NCBI GenBank assembly: GCA_032718475.1
Contig: JAUCBJ010007256.1
Coordinates: 1-33,205, forward strand
From: Nemertoderma westbladi
Lineage: Eukaryota; Xenacoelomorpha; Nemertodermatida; Nemertodermatidae
Reading direction: 5' to 3'
Length of the DNA stretch: 33,205 bases
The notes below the pieces were generated by a model. The model was given only the letters and a program-made list of their open reading frames with translations, searched no databases and was not told where the DNA came from. Numbering within the stretch: position 1 is the first letter of the stretch; each line of letters begins with the position of its first letter. The position numbers and the translations under genes were made by a program. Below, one piece after another: positions 1 to 8,447 of this stretch.

Positions 1-185
1 TTGGTGATCCACATTTTGGTTCCGTTCAGGACGTAGTCGTCCCCGTCGGGGTCGGCCCGGGTCCGCATTGACATTACGTCGGAGCCGGAGCCGGATTCCG
101 ACATCGCCAACGCGCCGAACGCGTCGCCCGAGATGAGGGACGGGAGGAATCGTTGTTTCTGTTCCGACGTGCCGTGTCGGTTGAT
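1..185 (-). CDS. IVD: Isovaleryl-CoA dehydrogenase, coding exon 2 (partial, runs off the window)
   Basis: IVD is the mitochondrial-matrix flavoenzyme that oxidises isovaleryl-CoA to 3-methylcrotonyl-CoA in leucine breakdown, passing electrons to ETF. Reading leftwards from an acceptor (TTTGCAG before base 185), the exon translates without a stop from INRHGTSEQKQRFLPSLI to LNGTKMWIT at the window edge. It carries the acyl-CoA dehydrogenase signature ALAMSESGSGSD (PROSITE-type A-M-S-E-x2-S-G-S-D), part of the FAD/substrate pocket, and the conserved LNGxKxWIT strand. The exon starts in phase 0 and matches the phase-0 end of the exon at 1348-1764, so the two join as NLCVNQ-INRHG, the expected IVD order. 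Third codon positions are GC-rich, unlike the AT-rich flanks. The C-terminal catalytic half lies outside the window. Confidence 0.93.
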   Translation of the reverse strand, partial: MNRHGTSEQKQRFLPSLISGDAFGALAMSESGSGSDVMSMRTRADPDGDDYVLNGTKMWIT

Positions 186-257
186 CTGCAAATGACGCAA
201 ATAACAGCTGATTACTCCCAAAAATAAAACTGAAACCTGTCAGCCTGTTCTACTAAT

Positions 258-872
258 TTAATTTAATTAATTTAATTTTAATTTAATGTTTAATCCAGGC
301 CCACTATGGCCCATAAAATACAGTAAAATCAGTAGTAAGTAAGTAGGTTAAACATTCAGTTCAGAGCACAAAAAAAAATGACGGTAATTAATTAGCTAAT
401 AATAATAATTATGAACAGACAATAATAAATAACGTGAATTAAGGGAATACCTGCCCGAGCCGGGAATAGTACACGTACACACAATGTCGAAAAACTGAAT
501 AAACAATACACAACAATATTAAAAATACAATATTACTAATACAATAATTATATTCTGTATAAAATAATTCTGAATAATATTACAAAGTACAATATATAAT
601 CTATTAAACTGCACCGGCACCAATTATACGGCTGGAGCGAAAAGTAGTAAGTGCTACTGTTTGGACTATCTCATTCTCTGATGACCTCACACGGCGCAAC
701 AAGGACTGTCGAGCATTGTAAAGGATATGAACTAGTTTTGGCAGGTTAAGTACCCCACACATGTAAGATACACTACAATCATATTTGAAATCAAAAAGCT
801 TCCTAATTATATTATTATATGCAACATTGAATCTGTCATAAATAGAAATGCTGTAATTACGCCTATCTACTG
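258..872 (-). mobile_element. 3' fragment of a CR1/L2-like non-LTR retrotransposon in the IVD intron
   Basis: The reading frame at 604 to about 872 encodes the C-terminal region typical of CR1/L2/Jockey-type reverse transcriptases: FNVAYNNIIRKLFDF, then a Cys/Ser-rich stretch, then SLLRRVRSSENEIVQ. These match the family pattern VAYNN.xRxLxxx...SxS.M and RR..SSEN. Below 604 the sequence continues as degenerate tail, reaches a MGHSGPGLN-like 3' motif near 290-320 and ends in an AATTTAATT-type simple repeat at 258-290. The catalytic RT core and endonuclease are missing, so this is a 5'-truncated dead copy. It lies in the same orientation as IVD, wholly within the intron, so it should be spliced out. 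The same tail motif recurs in the element at 22878-24378, which suggests one family. Confidence 0.7.
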
Positions 873-878
873 ACTTTA

Positions 879-967
879 GTTTATTGTTTTGGTTAAAATA
901 ACATGCCACCTTAACCTGCTTCTTTCCCTAAATTGAGAATATAAAATTTAGGCGGGGTATTAACACT
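879..967 (-). repeat. Interspersed repeat module (AACCAAAACAATAAAC family), copy 1
   Basis: Read on the minus strand, this stretch runs from ATACCCCGCC through ATTCTCAATTTAGGGAAAG and GCAGGTTA to TTTTAACCAAAACAATAAAC. The same order of blocks occurs on the plus strand at 14695-14800, and its second half forms the tandem unit at 10291-10520. It overlaps the artificial N-terminus of the RT-like frame next to it and abuts, rather than belongs to, the RT homology. Family unknown. Confidence 0.6.
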
Positions 968-1347
968 GCTCAATAAATTCGTATTAAATATGAGAAATAA
1001 CCACAACACCACAACAACTAGAAGCAAGTAATCACCGGTAACGCCTACAAATAAGCGCGGTAGGATAGAGAGGTCTGAAAGTGGCCTGATAGGCTGAAAC
1101 GTACGTATAGCGCTGGTTCAACCCCCGGTGACGCGCTTTCTCATTTTTTCAATTTCTGAACAAAACCATAGGCCTAATATTACATCTTTAATTATACAGT
1201 TGCATTAACAGCTCAACTCCAATTCATTTATTAATATCAATATATAAGCATAAGCATACGTGACGTGACCAAAGTTACGTGACATTGGCTAAACCTATTT
1301 CTTTGAGATTGAGTAACTTAATTAGTAACTAACGATTAAAACCCCAC

Positions 1348-1764
1348 CTGGTTAACGCACAGGTTACTGTGGGCGCCGTAAGACAGACCGATGGCTGCGG
1401 AACCTCTGGACAGTTCCTCAACGGCAATGCAATGCTCGAGGAATCCCAGACCGGCGCCCCCGTATTCCTCGGACGCTGTCACCCCCAGCAACCCCATGTC
1501 GCCCAACTTCTTCCAGAACGCTTTCATCTCCGTCCATCCGTTGTCTTTGTCAATCTGCGCGGCGTAGGGGGCCAACTCTCGCTGCGTAAAGTTAAACACC
1601 GACTCTCTCAGCGCAATCTGTTCGCTAGTCAATCCGTTTATGTCGTCGTCGATAGGGGCGAAGTTGCTATTGGTCCGTGTCGTGGTTGCTAGGCAACTCC
1701 TTCGACCAATCGTGTCGCCTCGATGCTTTCGCAAATGTAGAGCAAATCTATTTAGTGTCAACAT
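1348..1764 (-). CDS. IVD: Isovaleryl-CoA dehydrogenase, coding exon 1 (start, mitochondrial presequence, N-terminal domain)
   Basis: This first coding exon encodes 139 residues. Residues 1 to about 35 (MLTLNRFALHLRKHRGDTIG and onward) are rich in Arg/Ser/Thr and poor in acids, a typical matrix-targeting presequence. From about residue 40 the acyl-CoA dehydrogenase N-terminal helical domain follows: NGLTSEQIALRESVFNF, FWKKLGDMGLLGVTASEEYG, then GLSYGAHSNLCVNQ. The string GLSYGAHSNLC is diagnostic for IVD within the acyl-CoA dehydrogenase family. The exon ends at CAG with a GTGGGG donor (1347 downwards), and the 1162-bp intron runs to 186. The ATG at 1762-1764 is the first in frame and immediately precedes the presequence. 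Upstream, a TATA-like ATATAATA lies near 1801-1810, but I cannot say whether it is used. The nearby 17-bp minisatellite may fall in the promoter region. Confidence 0.93.
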
Positions 1765-2100
1765 TGTTAATTATTAGGCCGACTGCCTGACTGCTGTAAT
1801 GTATTATATCCGAAGCAGGGCAGTCCGGGAACAAAGGAATACAACAGAAACAAAATCTGAAAATAAGATCAAAGATTTAGGCTGTTACTGCTGTACTGTT
1901 AGGTACAGTACTGCAGTAAAATTACATCATTACCGTACTGGTACCTGCAGACCATCCGTAGGCGTACAGGCGTAACCGTAAAGGCCTACCAACCAGTAAT
2001 TAATTACTGAATTCATTTGGCAATTTGGTGTAAAAATCACATGCCAAAATTCTTATACATGTATCATCGATGTCATAAGCCTAGGCCTACCGTGCGTAGC
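1765..2100. other. 5' flank of IVD, no gene seen
   Basis: There is no open frame of note here. The stretch holds many short TAGGCCTA/GTACAGTACTG-type palindromes and a TATA-like ATATAATA (minus strand) about 40 bp from the IVD start codon. It separates the IVD start from the minisatellite and is the likeliest place for the core promoter, but no element can be fixed with confidence. Confidence 0.4.
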
Positions 2101-2639
2101 GTTGTACCTACGGAACTGTTGTACCCGGAATGCCGCGGAACTGTTCTACCAACTGAACTGTTGTACCAACTGAACTGTTGTACCAACTGAACTGTTGTAC
2201 CAACTGAACTGTTGTACCAACTGAACTGTTGTACCAACTGAACTGTTGTACCAACTGAACTGTTGTACCAACTGAACTGTTGTACCAACTGAACTGTTGT
2301 ACCAACTGAGCTGTTGTACCAACTGAACTGTTGTACCAACTGAACTGTTGTACCAACTGAACTGTTGTACCAACTGAACTGTTGTACCAACGGAATGCTG
2401 CGGAACTGTTGTACCAACTGAACTGTTGTACCAACTGAACTGTTGTACCAACTGAACTGTTGTACCAACGGAATGCCGCGGAACTGTTGTACCAACTGAA
2501 CTGTTGTACCAAATTAACTGTTGTACCAACTGAACTGTTGTACCAACGGAATGCCGCGGAACTGTTGTACCAACTGAACTGTTGTTCCAACGGAATGCCG
2601 CGGAACTGTTGTACCAACTGAACTGTTGTACCAACTGAA
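2101..2639. repeat. 17-bp minisatellite with 27-bp variant units, upstream of IVD
   Basis: About thirty tandem copies of the 17-bp unit CTGTTGTACCAACTGAA. At roughly 2128, 2390, 2467, 2545 and 2589 the unit is lengthened by 10 bp (GGAATGCCGC inserted before GGAA), giving 27-bp units spaced every 78 bp in the right half, which is a simple higher-order pattern. Because 17 is not a multiple of 3 and the unit has no minus-strand stop, three overlapping minus-strand frames stay open (a VQQFSWYNSSVGTTVQL repeat). That is a by-product of the repeat and not evidence of coding. Copies are nearly identical, with isolated changes such as AAATTAACTG near 2512. Confidence 0.95.
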
Positions 2640-2709
2640 TTATATTCTTAGTTTATTTTTTATTAGTAATTTTATTCGCATATGGAAATACAGTAATAGA
2701 TTGCAATGT

Positions 2710-2776
2710 ATTAAAAAAAATAAAAAAAATAAAATAAAAAAAAAATAATAATAATAAAGAAAGAAAAAAAAAAAAT
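2710..2776. repeat. A-rich low-complexity tract
   Basis: Poly-A runs interrupted by T and G ((A)nT and AAT/AAG motifs). It could be a retroposon tail, but no body is recognisable to its left other than the minisatellite. Confidence 0.85.
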
Positions 2777-3170
2777 ATTTCTTCACAATTCAGTAATCAG
2801 AGCATCCCATTCCTAGATCTTACGAAAGTGAATCTCGACCCTCCTAGAGAGTATAGAGACTATGTATGGTTTATAATGTTCGTTGAGAGGTCGTACAAGT
2901 TTAGTTTTAGATTTTTAATGAGGTTCAGTATTAGCCAATCAGAGCAAGGGTGTGACTTTGGGTCCAGACAACTTTTACATCAGTTAAATAATGTGTTCGC
3001 AATCGTCCTAACCGAATTGTGCTGGACATGATGTCTGAGTCCGAAACCAAATCGTCTCTCTTGCTTATCAACGTTACATGAACGTTTTACTATGGTGCTA
3101 TTGTCTCGTGCTGCACGAAGGCCCCACTCGTGTATCTTCAGTGTAGGCCTAGGGCCTACTGTATATTATA
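2777..3170. other. Unassigned sequence between minisatellite and retrotransposon
   Basis: I see no recognisable gene. A 67-codon plus-strand frame (2828-3031) has no family resemblance and no splice or promoter context. This is probably old unique DNA that formed the target of the downstream insertion. Confidence 0.5.
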
Positions 3171-3204
3171 CTTTTCTTTAAGCATATTGTTTACATTCGT
3201 GATA
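3171..3204. repeat. 34-bp target-site duplication, left copy
   Basis: CTTTTCTTTAAGCATATTGT and the following 14 bases are repeated without change at 7461-7494. The bases on either side differ, so the match ends sharply. The two copies flank the non-LTR element exactly: one follows its (TAG)n 3' tail and the other its 5' truncation point. Confidence 0.92.
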
Positions 3205-3217
3205 CTGTATACTACTA

Positions 3218-3975
3218 CTAAGTCGAGCGAACTCGGACAGTGGAAATGAGATCCTTCCAGGCTTCCCGATTCTCCATAGTTGTCGCAATTTCGATTCTCC
3301 CAAGTTCAGTATCCCTTTCAAGTTGATCTATATATGTAATGGCCGGTCGTCCACGACTACGCTTTCCATGAGTTGGTTGCCAGAAAAGTAGATCTGGTAT
3401 GACCTCGTCTTTACTTCGCCAGCAGTGCCCACTGAATCTTAATCTGCGTTCACGGAGGGTGGTTGATACAGGTGGTATTGTACCATAAAGCTCGGCATTT
3501 GTCATGAGTTGTCTCCAGCTGATGTTGAGGGCTGCCCTTAGTAGTCTTGTGTAGCAACCATCAATTCGTTGTTCAAGTGATTTAGTCTGTGTCCAGGTCT
3601 CACCCCCGTATAAAAATACACTTTCCACTGTGGCTCGAAAGAACTTAGTCTTCAGGTGCCTGGGGAGATCTGATTTCCAGATGGTATCCATTTTTGATAG
3701 AGCTACCCAAGCCTTTGCTTTCCTAACTTCTATGTCCTTTTTGCTACTCTTTATCCATGATCCTAGGTACTGGAAGTCGTCAAACCTTCCTTAGTTGATT
3801 ATTATCAATGGTTGTCAAGATTCCATCAACATTAAAAGTCATGAATTCGGTCTTGGTAGCATTTATATGCAATCCAACCTCCTTAGCAGCCCTCTCCACT
3901 TTATTCAGTAGAAGCTGTACATCTGCTAGCGTATTAGAAAGCAGGGGGCGATGTCATCCGCAAAGTCGGTGTCTG
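3218..3975 (-). pseudogene. Reverse transcriptase, C-terminal part (palm motif C, thumb, tail domain)
   Basis: Starting at the right edge, the frame reads TDFADD (RT catalytic motif C) at about 3951-3968. It shifts frame at the run of five Cs near 3950 and continues as LLSNTLADVQLLLNKVERAA to HINATKTEFMTFN. It shifts again near 3793 and then stays open for 157 codons, from MDTIWKSDLPRHLKTKFFRA through LYGGETWTQTKSLEQRIDGC and RERRLRFSGHCWRSKDE to the stop at 3218. This last section is the conserved C-terminal domain of the family. Two frame breaks prevent a full protein. Confidence 0.85.
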
Positions 3976-4196
3976 TGTAATGGGTAGGTACGCTGAGGGT
4001 TAGGATACGGCAGTGTGAATGCAGAAACTGAATAATCTGAATGCGAAAAATGACACACTGAACAAAAGTAACGGTACAGCTGTTGTTTGAATTTCCCGCC
4101 CTTTACAATATAGCAGTATTTGTATATAGAATTTTAACAGCATACAGTAAAAAACTGAAGCAGTGGTCTTCACGTAGCACGTTAGGGACCACCACA
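3976..4196 (-). repeat. 3' LTR of the gypsy element
   Basis: 221 bp, TGTAATGGG to GGGACCACCACA on the plus strand (TGTGGTGGTCCC to CATTACA in element sense). It matches 5895-6120 apart from A/T at the AATGC(A/T)GAAAC site and a missing 5-bp CAGTA. Confidence 0.95.
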
Positions 4197-4213
4197 CAGC
4201 CCCTCCATAAGTG
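4197..4213 (-). other. Polypurine tract before the 3' LTR
   Basis: In element sense, TGGAGGGGCTG lies directly against the TGTGGTGG start of the 3' LTR, the position and composition expected for the plus-strand priming tract. Confidence 0.65.
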
Positions 4214-4289
4214 GCGGAGCATCGAAGAAAATAATACAACTTAAAAAAAAGAGTATTAAAATAAAAATAATAACAATCAAATGATTAGT

Positions 4290-4945
4290 TCATGTTGAAT
4301 AATAGTGATAAATGTTCTTCTTTGTTGAAATGGTAACGCGCCCGGCACGGGTTTTTGTAGATGCGTTTGGTGGCCTCAAAGAAGAAGGCCGAGTGGGAGG
4401 TGTGACAGGTGGAGCTGATTGAGAGACGCTCGGAAGTCTGGTCCGGCGAGGCAACTCGATATAAGGTTGAGGCAATACCGTCTGTGGGACGAAAGGTTTG
4501 AGACGAGAAACACTGACAGTGTCATGGCGCCCCTTCTTCTCAATTATGACGGTAGCCCCACAATCTTTTATAACAGGGTAGGGTCCTGTGTAGGGGGCTT
4601 CTAAAGATCGTCGAATCCGATCGATACGTAACCATACTTGCTGCGTGCCTGGAGGTAGGCTAGTCCGAAATGGAATGCTATCGATTGGTTGAGGCTGTTA
4701 ATAAATATGGCTAGCAGGGTCGAATAAGGTGCGAAGATTATCAACCAATGTAGGTAAATAAGTTTTTGAAGCAGTGAGAAGTTTGTAAGGATAGCGAGGC
4801 ATCTCTCCTGTTACAAGTGTGAATGGAGTGAGTTTGGTTTCCGAAGGGGTGTTACGAAGAGCCCATAAAATCGGGGTAATCGAACTTAACCAATCTGTTC
4901 CACTAGCAACGATGGCATCTAGTTTCCCTGCGGCGATGAGTCCCT
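4290..4945 (-). pseudogene. Integrase C-terminal remnant of the gypsy element
   Basis: The minus-strand frame begins near GLIAAGKLDAIVAS and continues ILWALRNTPSETKLTPF, LVTGEMPRYP, a stop at 4698-4700, then PIDSIPFRTSLPPGTQQ, VWLRIDRIRRSLEAPYTGPY and VSVSRLKPFVP, ending at 4290. This is the part of a gypsy integrase after the catalytic core: the LRNT...TP..LV.G segment and the C-terminal GPY/F motif. The DDE catalytic domain and zinc finger are absent. The proline/serine-rich tail after LKPFVP is usual. One stop and the lost core make it non-functional. Confidence 0.85.
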
Positions 4946-5827
4946 GGATCCAGCACGAGAAGGTTCTCGGGAACGAATACGAGGGTTGTGAGAATCACTC
5001 TTTGGAAACTGGCACCAGTGGGTGCATGTTCGCGCTTTCATACCAAAAAAGATATGCGAACGGCACACTTTGGGACGCTGTGTAGAAGAGAACGGAGTTA
5101 AGGTTCGTTGGAAGGACTCCTGATTAGACTGGCGGTAAAAATCTTGTTGGTAAGATGGGTTAAAACTGTAAGCAGAACGGTTTCGAGAATCGTAGCCGTA
5201 CTCCTGCTGAGAATCTTGAAAAACCTCATCGCGCCGGTTGCTTCGTTGGTATGGACGACCACGTGATTGGTGATCTTCTAAAAATTGCGTTTCCGGGGAA
5301 AAATCGGTGGAGTTAGTGCGTTTAGATGGAGTTAGTGCGTTTAGCTAGTAACTCTGGCAGGTTGTTGCAGCGACAACTGTGTCGGCGATTTTTAAAAATT
5401 CGTCTAATCCGTTTTGTGCCTGTGTGGCCAGAGCTGATTTTGCGGAGTCAGTGGGCATAGCCTCAATAACGCGAGCGATGATTTCTTGTTCGCTGTGCTC
5501 GGGCATTTCTGCTGCGTTGGCCAGTATCTTCAATCGTTGGACGGCGTGAGAAGGTCGTTCACCGTCCGATATCGTGAATGTGGCGATCGCCTTCCGGATA
5601 AGATCGTACCTCGATTCGCCAAGCGAACTTTTGAGCAACTCACGAGCTTCCTCATAGGACTTTGTCTCCAAAGTCGCGATAATGGCCGCCTGATCGGTTG
5701 GTAACAAAGTGAAAAGGAGATTGAGTTGGTCGTCATCGGCAGTCTTCTCCATGGCGAAATACGCTTCTAACTGTTTAAACCAAATCGATGGTTGGCGCGG
5801 GCAAAATGCTGGTATTCGAGAAGCCAT
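4946..5827 (-). pseudogene. Gag-like polyprotein of the gypsy element, broken by a stop
   Basis: The ATG at 5825-5827 opens a 160-codon frame, MASRIPAFCPRQPSIWFKQL and onward. The W-F-x-Q-L-E-A-x-F motif and the following helical region (YEEARELLKSSLG, HAVQRLKILANAAEMP, RVIEAMPTD) are those of Mag-type gypsy capsid proteins. A TAG at 5345-5347 interrupts it, but the same frame continues for over 100 codons: a Q/R/S-rich stretch, then the family's C-terminal Cys/His motif C-x2-H-x9-C-x3-C at about 5012-5066. An 18-19 bp direct duplication (GGAGTTAGTGCGTTTAG twice) at 5307-5344 sits right beside the stop. Beyond about 4985 gag homology ends at the deletion junction. In the living family it would form the particle shell. 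Confidence 0.85.
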
Positions 5828-5874
5828 TATTGGTCGATCGTGTTTACTAACTGTACCGTAGGTAGGCTAGAATG

Positions 5875-5894
5875 TGCGAAGTCTGGGTCACCAG
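5875..5894 (-). other. Primer-binding site region
   Basis: The first bases after the 5' LTR in element sense are CTGGTGACCCAGACTTCGCA. A TGGTGACCC-type start is usual for the tRNA primer-binding site of Mag-like gypsy elements. The tRNA is not identified here. Confidence 0.6.
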
Positions 5895-6120
5895 TGTAAT
5901 GGGTAGGTACGCTGAGGGTTAGGATACGGCAGTGTGAATGCTGAAACTGAATAATCTGAATGCGAAAAATGACACACTGAACAAAAGTAACGGTACAGCT
6001 GTTGTTTGAATTTCCCGCCCTTTACAATATAGCAGTATTTGTACAGTATATAGAATTTTAACAGCATACAGTAAAAAACTGAAGCAGTGGTCTTCACGTA
6101 GCACGTTAGGGACCACCACA
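5895..6120 (-). repeat. 5' LTR of the gypsy element
   Basis: 226 bp, the partner of 3976-4196. It includes the additional CAGTA near 6045 that creates GTACAGTATATAG. The right border is followed at once by the TSD copy TCTG. Confidence 0.95.
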
Positions 6121-6124
6121 TCTG

Positions 6125-6973
6125 TGACTGTAGTTGTCGGATATCTACTACTTCTGCGTTCTTGAAGAGTGAATCCCAGATCTTCGCCCTTTGTGGCCGT
6201 CCTCATTGCGAAATCCAGTACAATTATAAATAGTAATGGTGCTAATGTGTCACCTTACAGTACACCAGCCAGGATTGAGAAAAACTCAGTTTCACCATCT
6301 GGTGAGAGTACCTGTCACAATTTGTCACAATATAACAACCCAATGCCAGCAACGATTACTTCTGGTATTCCATAAGCTCTTAGGATTTAAGCATTTTACC
6401 TCTATGGATGGAGTCGAAGGCCTTCTTGAAGTCCACAAAAGTCATGACTGCGGGGAGATTCTTTGACTCAATTCCTTCAATCAGTCTCCGTAGTGCAAGT
6501 ATCTGAGCTATTGTTGATCTACTTGGTCGAAATCTGTTTTGGCTCTTACGCAGTAGTATCTCTATGTGAGGCCTAATCCTATATAGAATCATTTTATTGT
6601 ATATTTTGGCAGCAACCACAAGCAGACAGATCCCACGATAGTTTGTTGGTATACCGAGATCTCCTTTCTTGGGGAGAGGCTTTAGTTGACCTTCAGTCCA
6701 AATTGGTGGAGGCTTTTCCCCTTTTAACATCCGGTTGCAAACATGCAATAATGGTCTGTTTAGCACTCCTGTTTTCCATACCTCCGCTGGAATTTCATCT
6801 AATCCACTCGCTTTATTATTGGACATGCTTTTAATGCTTCTTTGGAGTTCGGCAGGTGTAAAGTCCCCTGTCTCTATAGGTAGTGTCTTGTCATATATTT
6901 TCCTTGTAGGGCTGACCTCGATGTTTGGTGGCTGCCCAAGCAAGTTGCTGAAGTGATTTTTCCACTTCCCCAC
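6125..6973 (-). pseudogene. Reverse transcriptase, N-terminal part (fingers, palm motifs A and B)
   Basis: The open frame 6380-6973 gives MGKWKNHFSNLLGQ, then NNKASGLDEIPAEVWK (fingers), NYRGICLL, KSQNRFRPSRSTIAQILALR (region 3) and FVDFKKAFDSIHRGKML (motif A, first catalytic Asp). After a frameshift near 6383 homology continues as LRAYGIPEVIVAGIGLLY, a stop, and SPDGETEFFSILAGVL. A second stop falls where Q of GVLQGD is expected, followed by GDTLAPLLFIIVLDFAM (motif B region) and RRSSRYPTTTVTD at the insertion border. Removing the LTR element and one TSD copy brings the frame directly into TDFADD of the other half. Confidence 0.87.
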
Positions 6974-7460
6974 ACGTTCTTCGGGACTATCGGCTTTGAG
7001 GCGCCCCTTTGCACAACTTTTCCGACCAGATACCTCATTCAGTTTGCCAGGTAAGTCTTGATTTGTTGCTGTATGTGAGCAGTTGTAATTGCTTCAATTT
7101 TATCCTGTATGTACTTTCCCTGGCTGATGTTGTAGGCCAATTTAAGATCATCCTTAGCTTTCTCAACCTTGTTAATGTTTTCGGTTGTTCGGTTTTAACT
7201 TTGTAGGCTATCTTAAGATCTTCTCTCTTACAAGTAACCTCAGAGTTTTGCCATGGCACATACTGTTCTCGTTTGGGTTTCTGGGGGATATGCCTCTTAA
7301 CTGATTCCTAGTGGGCTTTTATTATATTCTGGTATATTGAATCGGTGGACTGACTGAAGTGCTTCAAAGCGGTTTTGAACTTCTACTGTGTAAGCATCCT
7401 TTACTGCATTGTCAGTTCTAATTCTGTGGTCCGAACCAATTAGGTTGAACGAGCTGTATG
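6974..7460 (-). pseudogene. Degenerate linker upstream of the RT
   Basis: Minus-strand translation gives a SCAKGRLKADSPEERVGKWK-like lead into the RT, and before it many short open pieces (GISPRNPNENSMCHGK and similar) with frequent stops. The usual apurinic endonuclease domain is not found, so the element is truncated at 7460, directly against the right TSD. Confidence 0.55.
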
Positions 7461-7494
7461 CTTTTCTTTAAGCATATTGTTTACATTCGTGATA
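7461..7494. repeat. 34-bp target-site duplication, right copy
   Basis: Identical over 34 bases to 3171-3204. It marks the 5' truncation border of the non-LTR element. Confidence 0.92.
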
Positions 7495-8411
7495 TGCCTA
7501 ACCTTATTTACCCGGGACTTTATTTAGAATCGACTAGATTATTCTCCAACAAATATTTAATTACAAATTATCTTTGGAAAGTGGTAGCAATGCCAGGTTC
7601 GCCAGTATTATTGGTTATTTGTCATATTGTGCAACAAATTCATACTACACCGCATTGAACTCGGTACCTACAGATACCAAATCAAACGCTAGACCAACTT
7701 CGCCACTGCGCTCTATGAATCCTTATAAAACGAAAACCCAACTGGAAATAGTGGTTTTAACAATTATTTCGTAAATATTGAAATACATCGTGGGTTGGCA
7801 GAATAACTCGCACGTCAATCGGGACAATTTATTATAGTTAATATAAAATAGAATATTTAAATAAATATAGATTCCCACACAGACTCATATTGTTTGGGTG
7901 GTGGAGGTGGGGTGGAGGTGGGGTGGGCACATAATATGAACTTTCAACTAGTTAAGTTGAAATTTGAATGTTATTTAGTTAATTAAAATGGGATTATTTA
8001 ATTAACTTGGCACTGCGAATTTAGTTAGTTACAAAAAAAATAATTCACTTTTCAAATAGTTTAGGTTTATTACAAATTACAATAATTGCATTTGAAAAAA
8101 TATTTAAAGCAGAAGATTTAAAATTATATGACTAACATTATATTAATTACAATACAATTAATATAACTTATATTTAAACCATTAAACTGGATAATAAATT
8201 AAAATGTCTAAAATTAAGGTTAACGCATTGTGGGGGAATTCTAGCACTTTTCATTCATTTTAATAATATTAATTATGTTTTATATTTTTTATTAATTGAA
8301 AAGTTGTTTAATTTTATTTTATTTTGCTACTTCGTAACCCTTCTGGCACTATTGGCTAACCAATAGGGGGTAAAGTAATAGTACACAGCGGTAGTATTAG
8401 TAGTGGTAGTG
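7495..8411. other. AT-rich intergenic sequence with a short G-rich patch
   Basis: There is no credible gene. The one notable patch is 7896-7928, where GGTGGAGGTGGGGTGGAGGTG and GGGTGGG give several G-runs. One loop is longer than seven bases, so it is only an imperfect G-quadruplex candidate. Two short frames at 7458-7774 show no family resemblance. Confidence 0.5.
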
Positions 8412-8440
8412 TTGTCTATGGCGTCTGGCGCCATAGACAA
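8412..8440. repeat. Perfect hairpin 1 (12-bp stem)
   Basis: TTGTCTATGGCG, a 5-base spacer TCTGG, then CGCCATAGACAA. Confidence 0.85.
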
Positions 8441-8447
8441 TTTGATC

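Larger units (their letters stand above)
3976..6120 (-). mobile_element. Internally deleted Ty3/gypsy LTR retrotransposon nested in the non-LTR element
   Basis: A complete but defective LTR element: two LTRs beginning TG and ending CA, a primer-binding site after the 5' LTR (5875-5894), a gag-like pseudogene, a C-terminal integrase remnant, a polypurine tract (4197-4213) and the 3' LTR. A 4-bp TSD (TCTG at 3972-3975 and 6121-6124) flanks it. The LTRs differ by one substitution and one 5-bp indel, so insertion was recent compared with the decayed host element. Protease, RT, RNase H and the integrase core are absent, and gag joins directly to the integrase tail near 4945-4985. Gag and integrase resemble Mag-type gypsy elements. 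With all enzymes missing it could only have moved using proteins from a full relative. Confidence 0.93.
3205..7460 (-). mobile_element. 5'-truncated RTE-like non-LTR retrotransposon, split by an LTR element
   Basis: A minus-strand non-LTR element with the endonuclease missing. It has the linker region (about 6974-7460), the RT in two pieces (6125-6973 and 3218-3975) and a short 3' tail ending in TAGTAGTAGTATACAG against the left TSD. The RT motifs FVDFKKAFDS, a stop-broken GVLxGDTLAP and TDFADD place it among non-LTR reverse transcriptases, and the C-terminal wording (LYGGETWT, RRLRFSGHCWR, LLFWQPTHGKRSRGRP) recalls RTE/RTEX-type elements. Clade assignment is tentative. Stops, at least two frameshifts and 5' truncation show it is dead. 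The 2145-bp insertion at 3976-6120 came later. A diverged relative is at 22140-22660. Confidence 0.88.

Noticed and set aside
1030-1150. tRNA-like or tRNA-derived SINE signal (GGTTCAACCCC B-box-like, A-box-like TGGCCTGATAGG, AAGCGCG/CGCGCTT ends)
   Set aside because: The T-arm does not pair properly and the A-to-B distance is too short. A cloverleaf cannot be drawn. At most a decayed SINE.
2073-2634. Three overlapping minus-strand frames of 140-169 codons with a VQQFSWYNSSVGTTVQL repeat
   Set aside because: All three frames are open because the 17-bp repeat unit lacks stops, not because of selection. There is no signal peptide, splice context or upstream exon.
2828-3031. 67-codon plus-strand frame
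   Set aside because: No family resemblance. It lies in ordinary intergenic DNA that served as a transposon target.
4419-5085. Plus-strand frames within the gypsy element
   Set aside because: They are antisense to the recognisable integrase and gag remnants.
7896-7928. G-quadruplex
   Set aside because: Only three G-runs are properly spaced. The fourth needs a 10-base loop.
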